A stretch of DNA of 64,000 nucleotides. It comes from Bradyrhizobium aeschynomenes (GTDB lineage: Bacteria; Pseudomonadota; Alphaproteobacteria; Rhizobiales; Xanthobacteraceae). Where the stretch lies: positions 186,001-250,000 of the forward strand of contig NZ_JABFDM010000011.1 in assembly GCF_013178945.1 (NCBI RefSeq). The letters run 5' to 3'. A program made the translations under genes and the position numbers. The notes beneath the pieces are model-generated. The model worked only from the letters and a program-made list of their open reading frames with translations. It searched no databases and had not been told where the DNA came from. Each line of letters opens with the position of its first letter. Position 1 is the stretch's first letter. Below are positions 52,853 to 62,156 of this stretch, piece by piece.

Positions 52853-53883
52853 CAGTTGCCCTTCAGGTCGTGCGCGACCGGCAGATAATAGTCGGTCCAC
52901 GCCTTCGGCTGGGTCTTGATGGTGCCGATCTTTGCGAGGTGGGCGGCGAACTTCATCGTTCCCTGCGGCTCCAGATTCCACTCCATCATGCCGGGCTCCT
53001 TGAGCCAGGCCAGCAGGTCCTCGACCGATGTCTTGTCGCCGGTGATCTCCTTGTAGATCTCGACCGCCGTCTTGGTGTCGCTGCGGATCAGGTCCTGCGC
53101 TTCCTTGGTGGCGTCGCGCACGGCCTGGATGATCTTCGGATTGGCCTCGGCGAACTTGGTGGTGGTGAAGAACTGCGCCTGGCTCAGTGGCCCACCCATG
53201 ACGTCGGGCGAATTCATCACGACATGCGCGCCGGGGACGTTCTTCAGTTCGAGGAACGTGTAGGGCGGGATCGAGAAATGGTTATGGACCTCGTGCTGCG
53301 GATTGCTGAGCGCCGTGTAGGCGTCGGGATGGCCGAGCTGCACGGTGTTGGCGTCGAGCTTGTTCCATTGATCGGCGCCGAACGCCTCGGCGGCCGCGAT
53401 CTGCAGCACGATGGCCTGGGTCGAGACCTTCACGGTCGGCACCGCGATCTTGTCGCTGGGGCCGAAATCCTTGATCGATTTGATGTTCGGATCACGGCTG
53501 ATCAGTGTCATCGGCTGCGCCGAGGTCGCGACGATGCCCTTCACGCCGCCGCGGGTGCGGTCCCATAGCAGGAGCAGATTGCCGGTGCCGGTATTGAGGA
53601 TGTCGACACTGCCCGACAGCAGCGCATCCGTCTGAGCCCCGCCGCCGGAGAAGGTCAGCCATTTGGTCGTGACGCCAGGCAGGCCGAGGGCGGCGGCGTG
53701 TTTCTCGATCAGCTTGTTCTTCTCGATGATGTGGCTCGGCATATAGAAGATGCCGGGCTGCCGCGACAGCGACACCTCGGTCTTCTGCTGCGCCTGCGCC
53801 ACGGCGCTCCAGGACGCCGTCACCAGCATGGCGGCCAGCAAGCCTGCGGCCCGTAGGGCCGAGCGCCCGAATTTATCGAACAT
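52852..53883 (-). CDS. ABC transporter substrate-binding protein (TauA/NMT1-like)
   Basis: The 343-residue periplasmic protein has a signal peptide (residues about 1-31, ending AVAQAQQ). The mature part follows class II binding proteins (PGIFYMPSHIIEKNKLIEKHAAALGLPGVTTKWLTFSGGGAQTDALLSGSVDIL). GAGGAGGG lies before the ATG. It is the first gene of the operon and faces the divergent gntR gene across a 28-bp perfect palindrome. Confidence 0.9.
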   Translation of the reverse strand: MFDKFGRSALRAAGLLAAMLVTASWSAVAQAQQKTEVSLSRQPGIFYMPSHIIEKNKLIEKHAAALGLPGVTTKWLTFSGGGAQTDALLSGSVDILNTGTGNLLLLWDRTRGGVKGIVATSAQPMTLISRDPNIKSIKDFGPSDKIAVPTVKVSTQAIVLQIAAAEAFGADQWNKLDANTVQLGHPDAYTALSNPQHEVHNHFSIPPYTFLELKNVPGAHVVMNSPDVMGGPLSQAQFFTTTKFAEANPKIIQAVRDATKEAQDLIRSDTKTAVEIYKEITGDKTSVEDLLAWLKEPGMMEWNLEPQGTMKFAAHLAKIGTIKTQPKAWTDYYLPVAHDLKGN

Positions 53884-53930
53884 GGGACATCCCTCCTCGC
53901 GTGCCCGGCTCCTTCTTGACGGCCGGCCAG

Positions 53931-53958
53931 GAGATGCACTAATGCATTAGTGCATCTC
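53931..53958. promoter_or_regulatory. Perfect 28-bp palindrome, probable GntR operator
   Basis: The arms GAGATGCACTAATG (53931-53944) and CATTAGTGCATCTC (53945-53958) are fully complementary with no central spacer. The palindrome lies 48 bases before the transporter operon start and 53 bases before gntR. GntR/FCD repressors bind such short symmetrical sites and often regulate both directions. The call is from position and symmetry. Confidence 0.7.
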
Positions 53959-54010
53959 TGACAAGCGCCGTTCTGCGCCCTGCGACATTCGAGCCGGACA
54001 GCCGATCCTC

Positions 54011-54718
54011 ATGGCCCAGCACGCGACGCCTCATGCAGCTCTTCCCGAACGGCTCGATCCGAGCCGGCGCGCAGCGCCGCAGGTGTTCGAGCGGCTGCGG
54101 GACCAGATCCTCGCCCTGGCGCTACCGCCGGGCGCGCCGTTGTCGCGCGTCGCGCTGCAGGCAGAATTCGGCCTGAGCTCGACCCCGATAAGGGACGCGC
54201 TGATGCGGCTGGCGGAGGAAGGGCTGGTCGAGATTTTCCCGCAGCATGCGACGCTGGTCAGCCGCATCGACGTGGCCCGCGCCCAACAGGCGCAATTTCT
54301 GCGCCAGGCGCTCGAGCTCGAGATCGTCCGGCTGCTGGCGCTGACGCCTGCCGTTGCGCCCATCGACGAATTGCTCGGACTGATCGCTCAGCAGCGACGG
54401 TTCGCCAAGGACGGCGACTTCGCCTCGTTCACCCTCGCCGACAACGCCTTTCACGAGCGGCTCTATACCGCGGCCGACAAGCACGAGTTGTGGAGCCTGG
54501 TGCGCAGCCGCAGCGGCCACATCGACCGGCTGCGGCGGCTACATTTGCCCTCGCCGGGGAAGGCGCAGACCATCCTGCGCCATCACAAGCAGATCGTCGA
54601 CGCGATCGCAGCCGGCCAGCCGGACGAAGCGCAGGCCCACCTGCGCGAACACCTCACGGGCACGCTCAGCGATCTCGCCACGATCCGCGGTCTCTGGCCG
54701 GATTATCTCAGCGGTTAG
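54011..54718 (+). CDS. GntR-family regulator (FCD/FadR subfamily)
   Basis: A 235-residue repressor. The winged helix is at about residues 20-85 (GAPLSRVALQAEFGLSSTPIRDALMRLAEEGLVEIFPQHATLVSRID). The FCD effector domain (about 90-225) has FTLADNAFHERLYTAADKHELWSLVRS and HHKQIVDAIAAGQPDEAQAHLREHLTGTL, whose His residues bind metal and acid ligands in this family. It probably controls the transporter-dehydratase operon, responding to a carboxylic intermediate. Confidence 0.88.
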   Translation: MAQHATPHAALPERLDPSRRAAPQVFERLRDQILALALPPGAPLSRVALQAEFGLSSTPIRDALMRLAEEGLVEIFPQHATLVSRIDVARAQQAQFLRQALELEIVRLLALTPAVAPIDELLGLIAQQRRFAKDGDFASFTLADNAFHERLYTAADKHELWSLVRSRSGHIDRLRRLHLPSPGKAQTILRHHKQIVDAIAAGQPDEAQAHLREHLTGTLSDLATIRGLWPDYLSG

Positions 54719-54748
54719 CTGGGATCGTCGGGCGAGGGCGCCGCGACG

Positions 54749-56950
54749 TCACCCCGCCCGCCGGCGCTGCTGCCCCGCGACATGATTGGCGCGTCGCTCC
54801 GGCCCGCGATAGTTCGGATCATCAGCGACACGGCGATCGAGCGCACCGCTGCGCAGCCGCTTGAAGAACTCCTGCACCTCGGCGGACAGACTCTCGGCCA
54901 CGCGCGAAACGTTGGTCGACGCATTGCGGACGCTTGCGGCGGACTCGCTGGTCTCCTCGATCGCACCGCTGACGGTCGAGATGTTCGCTGCAAGCGTCTT
55001 GCTGCCGGAGGCCGCCATCTGGACATTGTGCGAGATCTCGCGGGTCGCCGCGCCCTGCTGCTCGACGGCGCTGGCGATGGCGGTCGTGACATCCGCCATC
55101 TGACGCATCGCGGTCGAGACTTCCTTCACCGAGGCGACGGCGTTGCTGGTCGAGTTCTGGATGCCCTGCACGTGCTGGCCGATCTCCTGCGTCGCCTTGG
55201 CGGTCTGCTCGGCCAGCGACTTCACCTCCTGTGCGACGACGGCAAAGCCGCGCCCGGCCTCGCCGGCGCGGGCGGCTTCGATGGTCGCGTTGAGCGCGAG
55301 AAGATTGGTCTGGGCCGCGATCGCCTGGATCAGATCGACGACCGTCGAGATGCTCTGCGCCGCCTGCGCCAGCCCCTCGATCTCGGCCTCCGACCGGGCC
55401 GTCGTTGCATTGGCGTTGCGCACCGTGGCGTTGGACAGCTCGATCTGGCGGCCGATCTCGACGATGGAGCTCGTCAGCTGCTCCGCGGCGGCTGCGACCG
55501 TCTGCACGTTGACGGCCGTCTTCTCGGAAGCGCCGGCCGCAGAAGCAGCCTGCTCGGTGGCATGACCCGCAATCCCCGTCAGCGACACCGCAGTGTTCTT
55601 CATCATGCTGACGTTGTCATCGACCTCAGACAACAACTCCGTCGACTTGACGCGGAATGCCTCGACCGCGGCTTCCATGTTGCGGTTCATGGCGTCGCGC
55701 GCCTCGGCCTCGCGGACGTAGTTGGAAGAGGCCTGCTGCTGCGCGATCACGTTGTCGCGGAACTTCGCCACCGCCTTCGACACATCGCCGATCTCGTCGG
55801 CACGCTCGGCTGTGTCGAACGCCACGGTCGTATCCCCTTCCGACAGGCGGGCCGAGTCGGCGACCAGCTCCCGGATCGGCTTCGTGATCGAGCGCGCCAC
55901 CAGGACGGCGACGAGGACGCCGAGCACCAGCCCGATCGCGAGCAGCGCCCATTCCGCCGCCAGTAGACGCTCGATCAACGCCGCCACGTCGGCGGACTCC
56001 TTGACCAACACGTCCTGCTGATTGGTTTTCATGCCGTCGCCGAAGGTTCCGTCCGGCCGCTGCTTGCCGTCCAGAATCTCCAGCAGCTTGTTCGCACGCG
56101 GCTCCGCCTCCGTCGCCAGCAGGAACACGGCGGCATTCCATTGCGGCGACTGACGCAGCGCAAAGATCTTGTCGGGAAGCGCAGCGAACGCTTCGCTCGC
56201 CTTGGTCACCTTGTCGAACGCGACCTTCTGCGACGGTGTCAGCAGGCCCACCTGGGACGTGATGATCGCGACCGCGTTCTTGTAGTTGGTATAGGGACCG
56301 GCGAACTTGTCGCGGTCCGAGACATCCCCCGAGGCGACATAGAGCCTGAGCTGCGAGCCCGCCGCAGCGAGGTTGCCGCGCAGGTCGGCCATGGTCTTGA
56401 GCAGGCGCTTCCGCTCCGGTGTCGCGTCCAGGGTGCTCTCCTCGTCGATCATCTTGGTGACTTCGGCGAACATGGTCGCGATCAGTGGCGACGCCTCGGT
56501 CCCGAGCAGCTTCGTCGCGGGATAGGCATCGGGAGTGAAGGCGACCGCTTCGGCCTTCTCCTGGGCCGCCCTGAACTCGGCGAGCAGCGGCTTGGCCTCC
56601 GCCCACAAGGCGCGGTTGGCAGGGCCCCTGAGCTTGTCCGCAAGACGGTCGAAATCCTGGATCGACTTGTCGAACTCCACCCACATCGTCGCCCGCCGCT
56701 GCTTCATCTCGGCATCGCCCGTGAGCAGATAGCCCCGCAGCGCCGCGAGCGTGGCATGGAGGTCGCCGACCAAGTGACTGCTGCCGATCGCAACCGGCGA
56801 TCTCAGCTCGACGATCTTGCGAAACTTCTCCGCAACGTCGGAAACGGCATAGGCGGAATAGCCGACGGCGCAGGCGAGCAATGTGCAAATCAGACCGAAT
56901 CCGGCAAGCAGCCGGCTTTGAATTTTGACGTTGGAAACGAAGCCAAACAT
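54749..56950 (-). CDS. Methyl-accepting chemotaxis protein
   Basis: The 733-residue receptor has one membrane helix at about residues 12-34, a large mostly helical periplasmic sensor (35-330), a second helix (330-352) and HAMP (352-405). The signalling hairpin tip NLLALNATIEAARAGEAGRGFAVVAQEVKSLAEQ is standard. The C-terminus (RGPERRANHVAGQQRRRAG) lacks a CheR/CheB docking pentapeptide. It faces the receiver-kinase operon across 396 bases that contain a CCGTA-N4-TACGG box. A cheR gene lies at the far end of the block. Confidence 0.93.
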   Translation of the reverse strand: MFGFVSNVKIQSRLLAGFGLICTLLACAVGYSAYAVSDVAEKFRKIVELRSPVAIGSSHLVGDLHATLAALRGYLLTGDAEMKQRRATMWVEFDKSIQDFDRLADKLRGPANRALWAEAKPLLAEFRAAQEKAEAVAFTPDAYPATKLLGTEASPLIATMFAEVTKMIDEESTLDATPERKRLLKTMADLRGNLAAAGSQLRLYVASGDVSDRDKFAGPYTNYKNAVAIITSQVGLLTPSQKVAFDKVTKASEAFAALPDKIFALRQSPQWNAAVFLLATEAEPRANKLLEILDGKQRPDGTFGDGMKTNQQDVLVKESADVAALIERLLAAEWALLAIGLVLGVLVAVLVARSITKPIRELVADSARLSEGDTTVAFDTAERADEIGDVSKAVAKFRDNVIAQQQASSNYVREAEARDAMNRNMEAAVEAFRVKSTELLSEVDDNVSMMKNTAVSLTGIAGHATEQAASAAGASEKTAVNVQTVAAAAEQLTSSIVEIGRQIELSNATVRNANATTARSEAEIEGLAQAAQSISTVVDLIQAIAAQTNLLALNATIEAARAGEAGRGFAVVAQEVKSLAEQTAKATQEIGQHVQGIQNSTSNAVASVKEVSTAMRQMADVTTAIASAVEQQGAATREISHNVQMAASGSKTLAANISTVSGAIEETSESAASVRNASTNVSRVAESLSAEVQEFFKRLRSGALDRRVADDPNYRGPERRANHVAGQQRRRAG

Positions 56951-57123
56951 TTCAATCCCCCAGATGCTCCCAATACTGCTTCACCCCTCCCCATCCATGA
57001 TCGCGAGATCAATACGATGTGCCCAAAGGTTGTGCAGCTGAGCCTGCGAACCCCAACACAAGCAAAACGCGAGCCTCGCTGACTTTTCCCCTGACCGAAT
57101 TAAGCGAATGTGAAGTGGTCCAG

Positions 57124-57137
57124 CCGTACAACTACGG
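57124..57137. promoter_or_regulatory. CCGTA-N4-TACGG box, copy 1
   Basis: CCGTA (57124-57128) and TACGG (57133-57137) are perfect arms around CAAC. The site is between the MCP gene and the receiver-kinase operon. The same box lies in front of the FixJ-like regulator at 62143-62156. The remaining 56951-57346 holds only the leaders of the two genes; nothing else is recognised. Confidence 0.45.
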
Positions 57138-57346
57138 CGCGAGTGCCCTAATGTGAGGCAGAGGCCTCGTTCGGGTACGACCGCACGGTGACCCCACCCG
57201 CCCGTATCGCGTGGATGTGCGCCCAACTCCGCCGATTCCGCATGTGACTTGAGCCGCGAAGCGCTTGCGGCGCGCCGCAAATTGGGCAAAACCTTTACAA
57301 CTGACCGTTGGTGGTCTTGCTGCCGGCCATTCGGGAGGCGCAAAGC

Positions 57347-57781
57347 GTGGCGAAGATACTGGTCGTGGACGACGATCCGGTCATGCAGCTGACGATTCAG
57401 CGCGTGCTCGAGCACGCGGGCCATGCCGTCGGGATCGCGGGCGACGGCCAGAAGGCCCTCGCCCGGTTCGGCAGCGAGCGTTTCGATCTGGTGGTCCTGG
57501 ACATCTTCATGCCGGGCATGGACGGGCTCGAGGCGATGCGGATGATCCTCAAGCAGACGCCGGGCGTTCCGATCATCATGACCTCGGGCCGCTCGCACGC
57601 TCCGAACTCGGTTTCGGAGCCTGACTATCTTACCATGGCCACCAAGCTGGGAGCCGTTTCCGCGTTGCCCAAGCCGTTCAAACCGGCCACCCTCCTGGCA
57701 ATGGTCTCCGATTGCCTGGCGTCGGCAGGGAAGCCATCTGCTCCACCCCGGCCAGGCAACGATGCTGTTCCGAACTCCTGA
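57347..57781 (+). CDS. Single-domain response regulator
   Basis: A 144-residue CheY-like receiver: VAKILVVDDDPVMQLTIQRVLEHAGHAVGI, phospho-acceptor in FDLVVLDIFMPGMDGLEAM and Lys in SALPKPFKPATLLAMV. It has no output domain. GTG at 57347 is the start, with GGGAGGCG before it. The stop lies inside the hybrid kinase gene (20-base overlap), so the two are coupled and likely partners in one phosphorelay. Confidence 0.85.
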   Translation: MAKILVVDDDPVMQLTIQRVLEHAGHAVGIAGDGQKALARFGSERFDLVVLDIFMPGMDGLEAMRMILKQTPGVPIIMTSGRSHAPNSVSEPDYLTMATKLGAVSALPKPFKPATLLAMVSDCLASAGKPSAPPRPGNDAVPNS

Positions 57782-60700
57782 GAGCAGAGCCGGCGAGCCT
57801 GCGCTGAGCAACACCCGCGGCACGAGCAAGGCCCGCGGCTTCGGCCGGATGACCCTGACGACGCGGCTGGCGATCGCAATGATCCTGCTGGTGGCCATTG
57901 CGGTGTTCGCCGTCGGCTGGCTGGGCTACCGCAGCCTCGAGCGCGCGCTGCTGCCGCGGGCGCTCGACCGCATCGAATCGCATTCCCGCCTGATGGCGAG
58001 CGAACTCGAGAACTATGTCGGTGGCGCCCGCAACGACATCAACGGCTATCGCGCCTCGCCCAACCTCGCGACCCTGGTGCGCACGCTGAAGACCGGCGCT
58101 CCCGATCCGCGCGAGGGGTTGCCGGCACAGTCGTGGCGCGAGCGGGTCGCGATGCGCTATTTCGCCGAGCTGCAAGCCAAGCAGACCTATGCGATGATCC
58201 GGCTGGTCGGGATCGAAAACGACTATCGCGAGCTGATCCGGGTCGATCGGCTCGGACCGGGCGGCACCGTCCGCATCGTGCCCGAGAACGAGCTGATCAC
58301 ACGCGGCGAGCGCAACTACATCAAGGAGACGCTGAGCCTGCCGCCGGGCGGCATTCGAATTTCCCCGGTCGTTCTCGACGGCAACACCACGGATCCCAAA
58401 ACCGGTGTACCGATGCTGTGCGTCGGCACCCCGGTGTTCGCACCGGACGGCAAGCCCTTCGCCATCCTGATGGTTGATCTCGACATGCGCCCGGTGTTCG
58501 CGCATCTGCGCAATGCCGCGCGTCCCGGCGCTCAGCTCTATGTCGTGAACGCCCGCGGCGACTATCTCTTCCACCCCGAATCCGACCGCGAGTTCGCGTC
58601 GAAACGCGGCGGCTCGACGCGCTGGCAGGACGACTTCCCGACGCTCGCCGGCGCGACCGGCACGACGGAAGGCTTTGCCCGGATCCTGCACGACGATGCC
58701 GACCGTCCCGGCGGCGTCGCTTTCGCGCCGGCCCTGCTCGCCGGGCAGGAATGGGTGGCGGTGATCGAAACGATCCCGAACACCGCCTTCATGGCGCCCG
58801 CGCTCGCCATCCGCAAGACCGCCATCGAGGTCGGCCTGATCGCGATGCTGTGCGCGGCGGCGCTGGCCTTCGTGGTCGCGCGCTCCCTGACGCGACCGAT
58901 CAACCAGCTGACTCAGGCGGTCGAGGGCGTCGGGCGCGGCGAGACGGTGAAGATCCCGCTCGAGGCTGTGGGCGAGACCGGCGTGCTGGCCCGCGCCTTC
59001 GCCCGCGTGCTCGACGAGGTCCGTAGCAAGACCGCCGAGCTGGAGCGTGAGGTCCAGGAGCACTATCTGACCGAAGCGGCCCGCGACCATTTCGCCGCGC
59101 GCGAGCGCCTCTATAGCGCCGCGGTCGAATCGTCGAACGATGCGATCGTCACGCTGGCGCTCGACGGCACCATCACCGGCTGGAACCCGGCGGCAGAGGC
59201 CATGCTGGGCTACTCTGCCGAGGAGTCCGTGGGCCGCCAGGCCGATTTCGTCGTCCCGCCGGACCGGATGACCGAAGCGCAGGACATCCTCCTGCGCGTT
59301 GCGCGCGGCGAACGGATTCAGGCCTTCGAGACGGTTCGCATCCGCAAGGACGGCGAGCAGATCCTGGTCTCGCTCAGCGTCTCTCCGATCAAGTCTCCGT
59401 CCGGGCAGATTATCGGCGCATCAAAGATCGCACGCGACATCACCGCGAGCCGCAGGACCGAGCAGGCGCTACAACAACAGACCGAAGAGCGCCGACGCAT
59501 TTTCGAGACGTCGCAGGATCTGATCCTGATCACCGATCGCAGCGGCGTCCTCGTGCAGGTCTCGCCCAGCGTCGAGGCGGCGCTCGGCTATACGCCCGAC
59601 GAGATGATCGGCCGCAGCGGCGCCGACTTCATCCATCCGGACGATCTGGCCAAGTCTCGTGAAGAGCTACGCGCCTCACGCCAGGGCCTGCGTACCCGCA
59701 CCTCCGACGCGCGCTACATCCACAAGGACGGCCGCGTCGTGACGTTGTCGTGGACCTCGAACTGGTCGGAGCCCGTGCAACGCCACTTTTTCATCGGGCG
59801 CGACATGACGGAGAGCCGGTTGGCGCAGGAAACGCTGCGCGAAAGCGAGCAGCTCGCCCGCAACATCGTCGAGACCGCGCTGGACGCCTTCGTCCAGATC
59901 GACGACAAGGGCGCCATCCTCAACTGGAACTCGCAAGCGGAGAAGATCTTCGGCTGGTCGCGCGCCGAGATCCTCGGCAAGGACGTGTTCGACGTGATCA
60001 CGGTCCAAGGCGAGGGCGAGGAATTGCGCACGGCACTCGGCCGCATCGTAATGACCGGGCAGGCCTCCGCGCTGGGCGTCGGCCGGCGGCGCGAGGTCAT
60101 GGTGAAGCGGCGCGACGGCCGCGAGTTCAAGGCCGAGCTGAGCGTCACTGCGTTGAAGACGCGCAACGGCTTCGTGCTCAACGGCTTCTTCCGCGACCTC
60201 ACCGACAAGATCGCGACCGAGGAGCGGATCCGCCAGTCCGAGAAGATGGAGGCGATCGGCCAGCTCACTGGCGGCATCGCGCATGATTTCAACAACATTC
60301 TCACCGTGATCACGGGCACGATCGAGATCCTCGCGGCAGCCGTCGCCAAGGAACCGCAGCTGGCAGCGATCACCAGGATGATCGACGAGGCTGCGGCGCG
60401 CGGCGCGGATCTCACCCAGCACCTGCTGGCCTTCGCACGCCGGCAGCCGCTGCAGCCGCGCGAGGTCGACGTCAACACGCTGATGATCGACACCGCCAAG
60501 CTGCTGCGGCCGACGCTCGGCGAGCAGGTCGAGATCGAATCCGTGTTCCAGGACGAGACCTGCGCCGCGCATGTCGATCCCAACCAGCTCGCCACAGCGA
60601 TCATCAATCTTGCGCTCAACGCCCGCGACGCCATGCCCAATGGCGGCAAGCTGATCCTGGAAACCGGCTGGGCCGAACTCGACGAAAACTACGCGAGCCT

Positions 60701-61370
60701 CTACGACGACGTCAGGCCCGGCCGCTATGCGATGATTGCGGTCAGCGACAGCGGCAGCGGCATTCCGGCTGGCATCATCGACAAGGTCTTCAATCCGTTC
60801 TTCACCTCGAAAGGCCCCGGCAAAGGCACCGGGCTCGGACTGTCGATGGTGTACGGCTTCGTGAAGCAGTCGGCCGGTCACATCAGGATCTACAGCGAGG
60901 AAGGTCACGGGACTACGATCCGCATGTACCTGCCGCCGGGCAGCGAGGGCGCGGTTGCTCCGTCGTCAGGAGCCGCACCGGCTGTGGAGGGCGGCCACGA
61001 GACGATCCTGGTGGTGGAGGACGATCGGCTGGTGCGCGGCTACGTGCTCGCCCAGCTCCATGCGCTGGGCTATGCGACCCTCGAAGCCGGCAATGCCGCC
61101 GAAGCGCTCGGGATCATCAGTGCCGGCGAGCAGTTCGATCTGTTGTTCACCGACATCATCATGCCCGGGACGATGAACGGACGTCAGCTCGCGTCCGAGA
61201 TCCAGCGGCTTCGTCCGGGCCAGCGCGTTCTGTTCACCTCCGGCTACACCGAGAATGCAGTCGTGCATCACGGCCGGCTCGATGAGGGGATCCTGCTGCT
61301 GCCGAAGCCGTACCGCAAATCCGAGCTCGCCAAGATGGTGCGCAAGGCGCTCGCCGCCCCGGACGCATGA
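57762..61370 (+). CDS. Hybrid sensor histidine kinase (dCACHE-HAMP-PAS-PAS-PAS-HisKA-HATPase-REC)
   Basis: A 1202-residue membrane kinase. TM1 is about 34-56, followed by a dCACHE-like periplasmic sensor (about 60-340; VPMLCVGTPVFAPDGKPFAILMVDLDM), TM2 (about 345-367), HAMP (368-425) and three PAS domains (about 450-565, 575-690, 695-815). The HisKA phospho-acceptor is His841 in GGIAHDFNNILTVI, and the ATPase has DPNQLATAIINLALNARDAMP and GKGTGLGLSMVYGFVKQSAGHIRIYSEEGHGTTIRMYLP. A C-terminal receiver has Asp1131 in LLFTDIIMPGTMNG. An ATG at 57849 would remove 29 residues before TM1. It is the main sensor of the block. Confidence 0.92.
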   Translation: MLFRTPESRAGEPALSNTRGTSKARGFGRMTLTTRLAIAMILLVAIAVFAVGWLGYRSLERALLPRALDRIESHSRLMASELENYVGGARNDINGYRASPNLATLVRTLKTGAPDPREGLPAQSWRERVAMRYFAELQAKQTYAMIRLVGIENDYRELIRVDRLGPGGTVRIVPENELITRGERNYIKETLSLPPGGIRISPVVLDGNTTDPKTGVPMLCVGTPVFAPDGKPFAILMVDLDMRPVFAHLRNAARPGAQLYVVNARGDYLFHPESDREFASKRGGSTRWQDDFPTLAGATGTTEGFARILHDDADRPGGVAFAPALLAGQEWVAVIETIPNTAFMAPALAIRKTAIEVGLIAMLCAAALAFVVARSLTRPINQLTQAVEGVGRGETVKIPLEAVGETGVLARAFARVLDEVRSKTAELEREVQEHYLTEAARDHFAARERLYSAAVESSNDAIVTLALDGTITGWNPAAEAMLGYSAEESVGRQADFVVPPDRMTEAQDILLRVARGERIQAFETVRIRKDGEQILVSLSVSPIKSPSGQIIGASKIARDITASRRTEQALQQQTEERRRIFETSQDLILITDRSGVLVQVSPSVEAALGYTPDEMIGRSGADFIHPDDLAKSREELRASRQGLRTRTSDARYIHKDGRVVTLSWTSNWSEPVQRHFFIGRDMTESRLAQETLRESEQLARNIVETALDAFVQIDDKGAILNWNSQAEKIFGWSRAEILGKDVFDVITVQGEGEELRTALGRIVMTGQASALGVGRRREVMVKRRDGREFKAELSVTALKTRNGFVLNGFFRDLTDKIATEERIRQSEKMEAIGQLTGGIAHDFNNILTVITGTIEILAAAVAKEPQLAAITRMIDEAAARGADLTQHLLAFARRQPLQPREVDVNTLMIDTAKLLRPTLGEQVEIESVFQDETCAAHVDPNQLATAIINLALNARDAMPNGGKLILETGWAELDENYASLYDDVRPGRYAMIAVSDSGSGIPAGIIDKVFNPFFTSKGPGKGTGLGLSMVYGFVKQSAGHIRIYSEEGHGTTIRMYLPPGSEGAVAPSSGAAPAVEGGHETILVVEDDRLVRGYVLAQLHALGYATLEAGNAAEALGIISAGEQFDLLFTDIIMPGTMNGRQLASEIQRLRPGQRVLFTSGYTENAVVHHGRLDEGILLLPKPYRKSELAKMVRKALAAPDA

Positions 61371-61427
61371 GGCTGCCACGCGGCGAGCCATCGACAGAGC
61401 TGCCTTCGGGAGGCCTTGCCAACAGCC

Positions 61428-62063
61428 TCAATTGGCGCGCGACGCCGTCATCACGATACGGATCAGGTCGGCGGCGTTGCGGGCGCCGAGCTTCTTCATG
61501 ATGTTGGCGCGATGATCCTCGATGGTCCGCGGACTGATGCCGAGCGTTCGCCCGGCCTCCTTGTTCGAGGCACCCGCCGTGAACTGCTCCAGGACCTCAC
61601 GCTCGCGCCGCGTCAGCGGCTCCCGGCCGGGGAAATGCAATGATCCGATCTTTGGCGAGGCGTTCTCCTTCTGGCGGCGCGCGAACGCGCCGATCGCCTC
61701 ATTCAGACGGGCCACGATCTCACTGCCGCGGAACGGCTTCTCGATGAAGTCGAGCGCGCCGTTCTTGATGGCGTTGACCGCCATCGGGATGTCGCCCTGA
61801 CCCGAGATCATGAAGATCGGCGCCGGATAATCCTCGCCGTGAAGTTCCCTCAGAATATCGAGCCCCGATTTTCCAGGGATATGCACATCGAGAAGAATGC
61901 AGGACGGAGTCCGGCTTCGCGCCACCGCCAAAAGGGCGGCGCCATCCGCGAAGCAGATCACCTCATACCCGCCAGCCGACAAAACCATCGAAAGGGTGTC
62001 GCGCACGGCTGGATCGTCATCGACGACAAAAATCTCACCGCGGGAAGTTGTTTGTTCGGCCAT
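61428..62063 (-). CDS. FixJ/NarL-family response regulator (LuxR-type HTH)
   Basis: The 211-residue regulator has Asp59 in CILLDVHIPGKSGLDILREL, Lys in FIEKPFRGSEI and a C-terminal LuxR-type HTH (about 145-205): LTRREREVLEQFTAGASNKEAGRTLGISPRTIEDHRANIMKKLGARNAADLIRI. The FixJ-like RTIEDHRANIMKKLGARN region marks the sub-family. It converges on the hybrid kinase. The ATG at 62063 is taken. A CCGTA-N4-TACGG palindrome lies 80 bases upstream and could be its own operator. Confidence 0.9.
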   Translation of the reverse strand: MAEQTTSRGEIFVVDDDPAVRDTLSMVLSAGGYEVICFADGAALLAVARSRTPSCILLDVHIPGKSGLDILRELHGEDYPAPIFMISGQGDIPMAVNAIKNGALDFIEKPFRGSEIVARLNEAIGAFARRQKENASPKIGSLHFPGREPLTRREREVLEQFTAGASNKEAGRTLGISPRTIEDHRANIMKKLGARNAADLIRIVMTASRAN

Positions 62064-62142
62064 GGGCGATTGCTCTTGCAAAGGGAGAAGAAACAATGAA
62101 AGCGCGTCTTATGATACCATACTCGTCAGGTGGTTTGGGCAC

Positions 62143-62156
62143 CCGTATTTGTACGG
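62143..62156. promoter_or_regulatory. CCGTA-N4-TACGG box, copy 2
   Basis: CCGTA (62143-62147) and TACGG (62152-62156) around TTTG, 80 bases before the FixJ-like start and in an A+T-richer region. The gap 62064-62505 has no gene; apart from this box I see nothing else in it. Confidence 0.45.
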
